From NCBI GenBank assembly GCA_012064385.1, contig QRDG01000823.1:166572-230571 (forward strand): a stretch of DNA of 64,000 nt, written 5' to 3'. Below are positions 49,267 through 59,620 of this stretch, in pieces. The notes beneath the pieces were generated by a model. The model had not been told where the DNA came from, ran no database searches, and saw only the letters and a list, made by a program, of their open reading frames with translations. The translations under genes and the position numbers were made by a program. Origin of the DNA: Puccinellia tenuiflora. Its lineage: Eukaryota; Streptophyta; Magnoliopsida; Poales; Poaceae. How positions within the stretch are numbered: the first letter of the stretch is position 1; each line of letters begins with the position of its first letter.

Positions 49267-50845
49267 TGATACGTGTCAAACGTATCTATAATTTTTTATT
49301 GATCCATGCTAGTTTTGTGATGTTGTCACATGTTTTTATTATCATATTAATCATTTTTATGCATTTTGTCGGACTAACCTATTGACAAGATGCTTAGTGT
49401 GAGTTTTCTGTTTTTGCTGTTTTTGTATTCCAGAAAATCCACCACATGAAAGATCGTCGGATTGAGCACAAAATTTACGGAGATTTTTTATGTGACGGAA
49501 GACACAAGAATACCAAAGGGCAGCCCTGGGGGCCACCCACAGGGCAGGGACGGCCTCCTGCCGCGGCCCCCCTTGGCCCGCGGGTGGGTCCCCTCGGCCC
49601 CCTCCGACGCCTATAAAATCCCTTAAACCCTAAAAATGACGGGGCGGCCATTATTTTCTAGAAAAGTCATCCCAAGGCGCCGTTAACTCAAACCCTAGTT
49701 CGGGGGTGATTCTGAAGCAGATCCCGACACTCTGCCGGAGGGGAGATCGATCCCGGAGGGCTCTCCATCGCCATGCCTTCCTCCGGGTTGATTTGTGAGC
49801 AGTCCCACCTTGGACCTTGGGTTCATGGCAGTAGCTAGATGGTAGTCTGTCTCTCTTGTGCTTCATGTCTTATGATCTTGTGAGCTGCCTAACATGATCA
49901 AGATCGATTATTGTAATGCTATGTGATGTGTTTGCTGGGATCCGATGGATTATAAAGTTATGATCAGATTGTGCATGATTCTTATATGTTGATTTATGTT
50001 CTTACATGCTCTCCGATGTGCGTAGTTACTTTGGCCTAGTGATTGTGTGTATCTTCAGGAGAGAGTATTTATGCTAGATAGTGGGTTCATGCCCCCTTTT
50101 GTTCCTGGGCACGAGTGACAAAAACGTCTAAGGGCAAGGGTGTGATGTTGCTACTAAGGGTAAAACAGCGATGTTAAAGTCTATTTTGATATTTAATATT
50201 GCTTACTTCATGCTCTTTACTTAATGCAAATGTCTGTTGCTTGCAACTTAATACCGATGGGTGACAGGCTGGATAGCGATCCCACGGTGGACTTTTTAGA
50301 CAAAGATGCAGTTGGACTCAACGGTCTTTGTTCATTGTCGTGATGCCTACTTAAATATTATCATGTTCTCTTTGTCATAGCTAGATTAAGTTTGTGTTAT
50401 AATCTTGTCAATTGCTCAGCTGTAATTTGTTTACCCATCATATGAATGTTCTATTTACTCGAGAGACTCCACTAGTGAACCCATGGCCCCCGGTCCATCT
50501 TTTTACATTGATTGCAAACTTTATTCATCACTTTTCACCATCATTACTCCTCTGGTCCATTTTCATAATTCATCTATTTCACTATACAATTAACCGCTTT
50601 GTTTTCTGCGAGACCGGAAAGATTGACAACCTTTCCGCCGTTGGGGGCAAAGTATTTTGGTTGAGTGTGTGTAGGTCCACATCTGTTGAAGATTAAGCGC
50701 CAGAGATCTTCAACATTCACTTTGTTGTTGATTTCAAGGTCCTACTGGTTCGATAAACCTCGGTTCGTTATCGAGGGAAAACTGCTGCTTGCTACATCTC
50801 CGCCTTCGCTTGGGGCACCACCCAACTCTTCATCAGTAGCAATCA
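49267..50845 (+). mobile_element. 5' LTR of element 1 (family 3)
   Basis: 1,579 bp from TGATACGTGTCAAACG to AGTAGCAATCA. It contains a TATA-like CCTATAAAATCCC at about 49,611 downstream of a GC-rich segment. A primer-site-like sequence follows after 10 bp. Confidence 0.88.
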
Positions 50846-50855
50846 AGCTCTTTTC

Positions 50856-50873
50856 TGGCGCCGTTGCCAGGGA
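50856..50873 (+). other. Primer-binding site of element 1
   Basis: TGGCGCCGTTGCCAGGGA, starting TGG as tRNA-primed sites do, 10 bp after the LTR. It is a form often seen in Triticeae gypsy elements. The matching tRNA was not identified. Confidence 0.7.
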
Positions 50874-51036
50874 TCTTGGAGCTACAGCAAGGGGAGTCTC
50901 ACACTCTCAATCACTTTACTTTGTTTTTGTCTTGCTTGTTTTATTTCTCGTTAGCTTATTTTTCCTGTTGCAAAATTTTAAAACCCAAAAAATTAGTGTA
51001 ATCTTTATTCCTGTCTTGTTATTTTATTTTATCATT

Positions 51037-52944
51037 ATGTCTTCCACTGAAAACACCAAGTTGTGTGACTTTACTAGCACTAATAACAATGATTTCATAT
51101 GCTCTCCAATTGCTCCACCCGCTACTAAAGCGGAATCTTATGAAATTAAGCCTGCCTTGTTAAATCTTGTTATGAAAGAGCAATTTTCTGGTGCTAGTAC
51201 TGATGATGCCGCCTCTCATTTAAATAACTTTGTTGAGTTATGTGATATGCAAAAGTATAAAGAGGTAGAAAGTGACATCATAAAACTGAAGCTTTTCCCT
51301 TTCTCTTTGAGAGGGAGAGCAAAAGAATGGTTATTGTCTTTGCCTAGAAATAGCATTGATTCTTGGATTAAATGCAAAGATGCTTTTATTGGAAAATATT
51401 ATCCACCTGCTAAAATCATACAATTAAGGAGTAACATTATGAACTTTAGACAATTTGATAATGAACATGTTGCTCAAGCTTGGGAGAGAATGAAATTTAT
51501 GGTTAAAAATTGTCCCACGCATGGATTAACTATGTGGATGGTTATCCAAACTTTTTATGCAGGTTTGAATTTTTCTTCAAGGAACCTCTTGGACTCGGCC
51601 GCAGGAGGCACCTTCATGTCCACAACATTAGGTGCAGCAACTAAACTCTTGGATGAGATGATGACAAATTATTCACAATGGCATACCGAAAGAGCTCCAA
51701 GTAGTAAGAAGGTAAATTCTGTCGAGGAAATTTCCTCTTTGAGTGATAAGGTTGATATGATTATGTCTATGCTTGCTACCAATCAGTCCCATATTGATCC
51801 TAATAATGTCCCACTTGCTTCATTAATTTCCCAAGAAAAGGATCAAGTTGATGTTAATTTTCTTAATAGAAGTAACTTCAACAATAATGCTTATCGAAAT
51901 AATTTTGGTAGTAACAACTATAAGCCTTATCCTCCCAATAATGGCAACTCTTATGGCAATCCCTATGGTAATTCTTATAATCCTAATAAGAATGTGTCCT
52001 CTGATCTTGAAAATGTTTTAAAAGAATTTATCACTTCGCAAAAAGCTTTCAACAAAACTGTCGAAGAGAAACTTGAAAAACTGGATAGACTTGTCTCTAA
52101 AGTGGAAGATCTTGCTCATGATGTTGAAATTTTAAAAAGTAGAACCACTCCTCTTCAAGACAAGCCTACTGAATCTTTAAATGCTATTTCTATTCAAATT
52201 AATGAGAATGAAAGGATGATGGCTCGCTTGAAAGCTAGGTGGGCTAGAGAGAAAGAAGAAGCTAGAATTGCTGAAATGAATAGGAAAACTGTTAAAGTTT
52301 ATACTATCCAAACTACTAATGAGGAACCTCCTAGCCTATTTAAAGATGATGAAATTGATTTTGATAATTTCAATCTTACTGAAGTCATAAAGTTCCTACA
52401 AAAACTTGCTAAGTCACCGAATGCTAGTAAATTAAATATTGCCTTCACCAAACATATTACCGATGCTCTTATCAAGGCTAGGGAAGAAAAGCTTAAGCTA
52501 GAAACTTCTATTCCTAGAAAATTAGAAGATGGATGGGAACCCACTATTAAGATGAAAATAAATGACTTTGATTGTAATGCTTTGTGTGATCTTGGTGCTA
52601 GTGTTTCTGTTATGCCTAAAAGTTTCTATGATATGCTCAATTTAAATCCTTTGGAAAAGTGCTATTTAAATGTTCATCTTGCTGATTCTTCTAAAAAGAA
52701 ACCTTTGGGTAGAGTTGATGATGTCCTTATTGTTGTTAATGATAACTATGTTCCCGTTGATTTTATTGTTATGGACATTGAGTGTAATGCTTCTTGTCCT
52801 ATTATTTTGGGGAGACCATTTTTGAGAACCGTTGGTGCCATTATTGATATGAAAGAGGGAAATATAAGATTTCAGTTCCCCCTCAGAAGAGGGATGGAGC
52901 ACTTCCCTAGAAAGAAAAAAATCTTCCTTTTGAATCAATCATAA
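51037..52944 (+). CDS. Gag-protease polyprotein of element 1 (intact)
   Basis: 635 residues from the ATG at 51037 (MSSTENTKLCDF). The frame is open further upstream into the LTR, but this ATG lies after the LTR and PBS. Residues about 80-175 are a plant Ty3-type gag domain (LFPFSLRGRAKEWLLSLP; FIGKYYPPAK). An Asn/Tyr/Gly-rich linker lacks a CCHC knuckle. A coiled part follows, then a retropepsin-like domain with CDLGAS (aspartate 518) and CPIILGRPFL near the end. It stops after the protease: there is no reverse transcriptase, RNase H or integrase, so mobility would need a partner element. The intact frame suggests recent activity or selection on gag. Confidence 0.88.
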   Translation: MSSTENTKLCDFTSTNNNDFICSPIAPPATKAESYEIKPALLNLVMKEQFSGASTDDAASHLNNFVELCDMQKYKEVESDIIKLKLFPFSLRGRAKEWLLSLPRNSIDSWIKCKDAFIGKYYPPAKIIQLRSNIMNFRQFDNEHVAQAWERMKFMVKNCPTHGLTMWMVIQTFYAGLNFSSRNLLDSAAGGTFMSTTLGAATKLLDEMMTNYSQWHTERAPSSKKVNSVEEISSLSDKVDMIMSMLATNQSHIDPNNVPLASLISQEKDQVDVNFLNRSNFNNNAYRNNFGSNNYKPYPPNNGNSYGNPYGNSYNPNKNVSSDLENVLKEFITSQKAFNKTVEEKLEKLDRLVSKVEDLAHDVEILKSRTTPLQDKPTESLNAISIQINENERMMARLKARWAREKEEARIAEMNRKTVKVYTIQTTNEEPPSLFKDDEIDFDNFNLTEVIKFLQKLAKSPNASKLNIAFTKHITDALIKAREEKLKLETSIPRKLEDGWEPTIKMKINDFDCNALCDLGASVSVMPKSFYDMLNLNPLEKCYLNVHLADSSKKKPLGRVDDVLIVVNDNYVPVDFIVMDIECNASCPIILGRPFLRTVGAIIDMKEGNIRFQFPLRRGMEHFPRKKKIFLLNQS

Positions 52945-53002
52945 GGTCAAGCTATGCTCTTGATGTTGCAAAGGCCTCCGAAAAAACTTGATATTTGGCA
53001 TT

Positions 53003-53053
53003 GCGCCTAGCTAAAAGGCGTTAAAGAAAAGCGCTTGTTGGGAGGCAACCCAT
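53003..53053 (+). other. Conserved hairpin block in element 1
   Basis: CGCCT/AGGCG stem, palindrome AAGCGCTT, and TGGG-AGGCAA-CCCA stem-loop, as in elements Y and 2. Confidence 0.75.
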
Positions 53054-53702
53054 CTTTTACTTTCAGTTTGCTTTTTACTTTTCTTGAGTCTTGAAGTTGT
53101 TGCCTCTGTAGCAACTTCATTGTATCTTTTTCTTTTGGTTTTTGTGCCAAGTTTAGCCTCTAATGCATTGAAAGTGCGAGGTGTTGTTTTGCTGTCCAGA
53201 AACAGATTTCTGTCCTTCACTGTTCGAAAATCCAAAAAATCTCTGAATTTTATCTTTTTCTGAAATTTTTATACAGAAAGCCTGATACTTTTATCTATCT
53301 TTCGTTAGTTTTGATTTTTCTGATTTGAGCTACAGAAGTGCCTCGAAAAATTCGATCTTTACAGACTATTCAGATTTTGACAGATTCTGCTTTTATTTTG
53401 TATTCGTCTCTTTACTATCGTCAAATGTGATACTCTAGAGGTGGAGTGCCACATTGAGGCTTAGTAAACAGTAGCTAATGCCTAATAAAGTTGTTTTGCA
53501 ATTTTTCTTGAGTTGAACACATGTGCATTTTAATTTATGAGCATGAACCCTCTAATTAGTTTATGAGAAGTTTTGTGTGAAGGGAGTTTTTAAGTTCCAA
53601 AGGAGAGGATAATGAAGAAATTGAAGATGGATCAGAGCTCAAGCTTGGGATGCCCCCATGGCACCCCCTCTGAATATCAAGAACTATCAAGCGTCAAAGC
53701 TT

Positions 53703-53723
53703 GGGGATGCCCAAGGCATCCCC
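53703..53723 (+). other. Perfect 9-bp hairpin overlapping an internal polypurine-like motif
   Basis: Arms GGGGATGCC and GGCATCCCC with loop CAA. The same perfect hairpin is at 41532-41552 and 57816-57836. Confidence 0.85.
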
Positions 53724-55494
53724 TCTTCTTCATCGACTATCATGAGGTCGTCTTCGTTGAACTAAGTTTTTATCACTTTACATATTATGTGCTATACTTG
53801 GAGCGTCTTTTTACTTTCAGTTTTGTTTGTTTGTTTGCTGGTCATATGCTTGTTGGATCCTTGCTTTGTTTATGTGGGAGAGAGACACGCTCCGCTTTTT
53901 CGTTTGAATACTCCTGTGCTTCGCTTATATTTTGTTGAGTATTCTAGCTACTGTTTGTTTGCTAGTAAGCTCTCGCTTTTAGCTTTTATCTTATTTAGAG
54001 CTGCTAGTAGTTGTTGTTAAACTCTCTTGTTCTTCACTTATATTTGTTGGAGAGTTGTTATTGATAAATTGCTTGAATTGTCAAAGTGACAAAATGCTAT
54101 TCATGTGATAGTGGAATGAAACGAAAGCCTGCATAGTATTGTAGATCATTGTGTGGATACTTGATACTTCTCATTTGTTTTGAGATATTAAGATGAATGC
54201 TTAAACTTGCTGGTTATTTTAGTGGAATTGATTAGTAAAGAAATACTGTTAAAAGCTTGAAACTGTGTGGTGTTTCGTAGTTGTTAATTCATTAAGCTAA
54301 TCTTTCCATCAAAAGAATTGTTTGGTCAATAAGGGAGACGGTGTGGAGCTTTTATGGTTATGATTGACTAATGTCTTATGTTACTCTGTTACCGGTTAAT
54401 ATTAGATGTTTGCTTCAAATACCTTCTTTGCTAAGCCTAAAAATTCGTACTGAGTGTATGGTTCACTCGTGCATCCAAATCCCAAAGCCAAACTATCTTG
54501 CCAGCTGAGTCCACCATATCTACCTATGCATGGTATTTCTTGCCATTCCAAGTAAATTTGTCATGTGCTATCTTTAAAAATTCAAAATATTCCTTTTTGT
54601 GCCTCTGTTTTTAAGCTCATGAGGGAGCAGTAGAGAGCTAGATATAACTCGTGACGAGCAAGGTCATTTCCCCCCTTTCACCCGGTGTCGATGGATTACG
54701 TCTTCACTTGAATCAACCCGAGAGCAGCTTAAGCAAAAATATAAATATAACTCACCATTCTCCTCCGCGCAATGAAAATCTGAGAAATCAGCTCTAAACA
54801 TTGGACAGTGGTGAAACCAAGGAGAAAGAGGAGCGTACTCGCTTCTCTAAAAACCAGCTGCTCTCACAAGTCTAAAAGCCTTGCTTGTTATGGGGGACTA
54901 GATAGCTTCTCTGTTGTGAAGTCGTTGACGAAAGCATGCATGTCTCAAAATTGTTTTACTTCTGTTTCATAAAAATAAAAAGCTCTAGCACATGACTAAT
55001 CCCTGCTTCCCTCTGCGAAGGGCCTTTCTTTTACTTTCAGTTTTCCTCTTTCTTCTATCTCCACCAAAGCAAACATCTAGCATTGACCCTGGGTATCATT
55101 GATCATATTGCATTGTCAGATTAAACATGAATCTTTATATTGACTTTACCGTTGGAAGTTGAGGCTTTTTGCTAAAACTTACATCTTCTTTGTTTTGATT
55201 CTCAAACACTTTTGTCATGGAATTATTACCTATGTGAATTAATCAAATATGTGGATCACATTGCTTTCATGTCTTTAACGTACTATTTATGAAAGGTTTT
55301 GCTTGAATGATTCAACTTGGTTATTCATTGCTTTCTTGCTATCAACTATAGACAATTGTTTTGTATCACTTCATTCACATCCTATGCTTTGCATTACTAT
55401 CTTGATCACGATTGTGTTGGTTGCATGTCTCATCAAAATTATTTTGTTATCACTTACCTACTCGAGGACGAGTAGGAGTTAAGCTTGGGGATGC

Positions 55495-56283
55495 TGATAC
55501 GTGTCAAACGTATCTATAATTTTTTATTGATCCATGCTAGTTTTGTGATGTTGTCACATGTTTTTATTATCATATTAATCATTTTATGCATTTTGTCGGA
55601 CTAACCTATTGACAAGATACCCTGTGCCAGTTTCCTGTTTTTGCTGTTTTTGTATTTCAGAAAATCCACCACGGGAATATCGTCGGATTGAGCTCCAAAT
55701 TTACGGAGATTTTTTATGTGACGGAAGACACAAGAAGACCAAAGGGCAGCCCTGGGGCCCACCCACAGGGCAGGGACGGCCTCCTGCCGCGGCCCCCTTG
55801 GCCCGCGGGTGGGACCCGCCCCTGCTCCTGGTGGGTCCCCTCGGCCCCCTCCGACCCCTATAAAATCCCTTAAACCTAAAAATGACGGGGCGGCCATTAT
55901 TTTCTAGAAAAGTCATCCCAAGCGCCGTTAACTCAAACCCTAGTTCGGGGGTGATTCTGAAGCAGATCCCGGCACTCTGCTGGAGGGGAGATCGATCCCG
56001 GAGGGCTCTCCATCGCCATGCCTTCCTCCGGGATGATTTGTGAGTAGTCCCACCTTGGACCTTGGGTCCATGGCAGTAGCTAGATGGCAGTCTCTCTTTC
56101 TCTTGTGCTTCATGTCTTATGATCTTGTGAGCTGCGTAACATGATCAAGATCGATAATTGTAATGCTATGTGATGTGTTTGCTGGGATCCGATGGATTAT
56201 GAAGTTATGTTCAGATTGTGCATGATTCTTATATGAGTAATTTATGTTCTTGCATGCTCTCCGATGTGCGTAGTTACTTTGGC
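55495..56283 (+). mobile_element. 3' LTR of element 1, truncated
   Basis: Starts TGATACGTGTCAAACG and follows the 5' LTR closely as far as GTAGTTACTTTGGCC at 56283. There it jumps to an earlier LTR segment (ATTATTTTCCAGAAAAGTC). The junction shares GGCC, so a microhomology deletion or rearrangement is likely. Confidence 0.82.
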
Positions 56284-56318
56284 CATTATTTTCCAGAAAA
56301 GTCATCCCGAGGCGCCGT
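56281..56318 (+). mobile_element. LTR splinter at a rearrangement junction
   Basis: A 38-bp piece matching the LTR just after its TATA region (compare about 60,024-60,060). It joins the truncated LTR on the left to a new LTR start on the right. Confidence 0.7.
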
Positions 56319-56445
56319 TGATACGTATCAAACGTATCTATAATTTTTGAGTGATCCATGCTAGTTTTGTGTTATTGTCACATGTTTTTACTGTCATTTA
56401 TATCATTTTTATGCATTTTGTCGGACAACCTATTGACAAGATGCC
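56319..56445 (+). mobile_element. First 127 bp of a further LTR, cut at an N
   Basis: TGATACGTATCAAACG... up to TTGACAAGATGCC, then a single N at 56446. Likely the 5' LTR start of element 2. The other 1.4 kb of LTR and the PBS are missing at the N. Confidence 0.75.
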
Positions 56446-56446
56446 N
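56446..56446. other. Ambiguous base, probable assembly join
   Basis: The only N in the window. The sequence jumps here from LTR position about 127 to coding-like interior DNA, so it is probably a gap placeholder or scaffold join. Confidence 0.7.
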
Positions 56447-57092
56447 GTAGCCATGTTTTCTCCTAAGTTTGGTATGAAAGATGTTAAGGTAGGAAGTAGG
56501 GATGTTTTTGGAAAGGATAATATGAAGAATTCCTCACTTTCGTTAGCAAACTCTATACTCATGATAAAACGTCAATAGTAGAGCTAACTAATAGTTAGAT
56601 TCTGCAATATCTTGTTTGGTAGCTCGTCTTGAGAAGAGGTTTGTTAATTTAAATCCCATATTACAGCAAATGTTTCTTAAGCTTGATAGCATGGAGAGAG
56701 GAAAGGAAAAAGATTTTGTGTTAGAAACTCTTCTCCATGAATTTGATGATATATTAAGGAAAGCTAGGAAAATATTTGCTCGTTATGTGCTCTTGGTTCA
56801 TATCCTAAGATTCATTACTCTTGGATGTTAGGGATGAAAATTTAAGGAAGTATGCTCGCAAAACTGAGATTGAGGAAAAGTTGATATTGCTACACCATTT
56901 AAACTCCTAGGGATATCCGATGCTTTGGAAGACAATTTTGGTTGGATTGCTCCTCAAAATCTATTCGATGAGAGTAGTCAACCAAAGAGAAAGGAGAAGG
57001 GTGATTATCAGCCCTATATTGGTAATATCCAATGCATTTATGATAAATTTGCTAATGTTCATTTGAAGAATGATGATGCCCTCGATTTTGAT
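56447..57092 (+). pseudogene. Decayed coding module of element 2
   Basis: Several short frames with protein-like runs: MFSPKFGMKDVKVGSRDVFG; NPILQQMFLKLDSMERGKEK (frame 56616-56831); PYIGNIQCIYDKFANVHLKN near 57,030. Stops and shifts separate them. The module is unlike the gag-protease of element 1 and I do not recognise it. It occupies the same place just before the conserved hairpin block. Confidence 0.55.
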
Positions 57093-59620
57093 AAAACTTG
57101 ATATTTGGCATTGCGCCTAACTAAAAGGCGTTAAAGAAAAGCGCTTGTTGGGAGGCAACCCATCTTTTAATTTCAATTTGCTTTTTTACTTTTCTTGAGT
57201 CTTGAAGTTGTTGCCTCTGTAGCAACTTCATTGTATCTTTTTCTTTTGTTTTTTTGTGCCAAGTTTAGCCTCTAATGCATTGAAAGTGCGAGGTGTTGTT
57301 TTGCCGTCCAGAAACAGATTTTTGTCCTTCACTGTTCGAAAATCCAAACAATCTCTGAATTTTATATTTTTCTGAAATTTTTAGACAGCAAGCCTGATAC
57401 TTTTATCTATCTTTCATTAGTTTTGAGTTTTCTTATGTGAGCTACAGAAGTGCCTCGAAAAATTCGATCTTTACAGACTGTTCAGATTTTGACAGATTCT
57501 GCTTTTATTTTGTATTCGTCTCTTTACTATCGTCAAATGTGATACTCTAGAGGTGGAGTGCCACATTGAGGCTTAGTAAACAGTAGCTAATTTCTAATAA
57601 ATTTGTTTTGCAATTTGTCTTGAGTTGAACACATGTGCATTTTGATTTATGAGCACTAACCCTCTAATAAGTTTATGAGAAGTTTTGTGTGAAGGGAGTT
57701 TTTAAGTTCCAAAGTAGAGGATAATGAAGAAATTGAGGATGGATCAGAGCTCAAGCTTGGGGATGCCCCCATGGCACCCCCTCTGAATATCAAGAAATAT
57801 CAAGCGTCAAAGCTTGGGGATGCCCAAGGCATCCCCTCTTCTTCATCGACTATCATAAGGTCGTCTTCATTGAACTAAGTTTTTATCACTTTACATATTA
57901 TGTCCTATACTTGGAGCGTCTTTTTACTGTCAGTTTTGTTTGTTTGTTTGCTGGTCATATGCTTGTTGGATCCTTGCTTTGTTTATGTGGGAGAGTGACA
58001 CGCTCCGATTTTTCGTTTGAATAGACATGTGCTTCGCTTATATTTTGTTGAGTATTCTTAGCTACTGTTTGTTTGCTAGTAAGCTCTCGCTTTTAGCTTT
58101 TATCTTATTTAGAGCTGCTAGTAGTTGTTGTTAAACTCTCTTGTTCTTCACTTATATTTGTTGGAGAGTTGTTATTGATAAATTGCTTGAATTGTCAAAG
58201 TTACAAAATGCTATTCATGTGATAGTGGAATGAAACGAAAGCCTGCATAGTATTGTAGATCATTGTGTCGATACTTGATACTTCTCATTTGTTTTTAGAT
58301 GTTAAGATGAATGCTTAAACTTGCTGGTTATTTTAGTGGAATTGATTAGTAAAGAAATACTATTAAAAGCTTGAAACTGTGTGGTGTTTCGTAGTTGTTA
58401 ATTCATTAAGCTAATCTTTCCATCAAAAGAATTGTTTGGTCAATAAGGGAGACGGTGTGGAGTTTTTATGGTTATGCTTGACTAATGTCTTATGTTACTC
58501 TGTTACCGGTTAATATTAGATGTTTGCTTCAAATACCTTCTTTGTTAAGATTAAAAATTCGTACTGAGTATATGGTTCACTCGTGCATCCAAATCCCAAA
58601 GCCAAACTATCTTGCCAGCTGAGTCTACCATATCTACCTATGCATGGTATTTCTTGCCATTCCAAGTAAATTTGTCATGTGCTATCTTTACAAATTCTAA
58701 ATATTTCTTTTTGTGCCTCTGTTTTTAAGCTCATGAGGGAGCAGTAGAGAGCTAGATATAACTCGTGACGAGCAAGGTCATTTCCCCCCTTTTCACCCGG
58801 TGTCGATGGATTACGTCTTCACTTGAATCAACCCGAGAGCAGCTTAAGCAAAAATATAAATATAACTCACCATTCTCCTCCGCGCAATGAAAATCTAAGA
58901 AATCAGCTCTAAACATTGGAAAGTGGTGAAACCAAGGAGAAAGAGGAGCGTACTCACTTCTCTAAAAACCAGCTGCTCTCACAAGTCTAAAAGCCTTGCT
59001 TGTTATGGGGGACTAGATAGCTTCTCTGTTGTGAAGTCGTTGACGAAAGCATGCATGTCTCAAAATTGTTTTACTTCTGTTTCATAAAAATAAAAAGCTC
59101 TAGCACATGACTAATCCCTGCTTCCCTCTGCGAAGGGCCTTTTTTTTACTTTTAATGTTGAGTCAGTTTTCCTCTTCCTTCTATCTACACCAAAGCAAAC
59201 ATCTAGCATTGACCTTGGGTATCATTGATCATATTGCATCGTCAGATTAAACATGAATCTTTATATTGACTCTACCATTGGAAGTTGAGGCTTTTTGCTA
59301 AAACTTACATCTTCTTTGTTTTGATTCTCAAACACTTTTGTCATGGAATTGTTACCTATGTGAATTAATCAAATATGTGGATCACATTGCTTTCATGTCT
59401 TTAACGTACTATTTATGAAAGGTTTCGCTTGAATGATTCAACTTGGTTATTCATTGCTTTCTTGCTATCAACTATAGACAATTGGTTTGTATCACTTCAT
59501 TCACATCCTATGCTTTGCATTACTATCTTGATCACGATTGTGTTGGTTGCATGTCTCATCAAAAATTATTTTGTTATCACTTACCTACTCGAGGACGAGT
59601 AGGAGTTATCTTGGGGATGC
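57093..59620 (+). other. Non-coding 3' region of element 2
   Basis: Nearly the same as 52,985-55,494, with hairpin block 57113-57163, internal polypurine-like motifs at 57753 and 57810, and a 9-bp-arm hairpin at 57816-57836. The terminal tract reads ATCTTGGGGATGC, a changed form of AAGCTTGGGGATGC. Confidence 0.8.
57113..57163 (+). other. Conserved hairpin block in element 2
   Basis: Same layout as at 53003-53053, with one visible base difference (CTAACT against CTAGCT in the first loop). Confidence 0.75.

Larger units (their letters stand above)
52945..55494 (+). other. Non-coding 3' region of element 1
   Basis: 2.5 kb without long open frames, nearly identical to 57093-59620. It holds the hairpin block (53003-53053), two internal copies of the polypurine-like motif AAGCTTGGG(G)ATGCCC (53641, 53699), and the terminal copy AAGCTTGGGGATGC (55481-55494) at the LTR. 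Confidence 0.8.
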
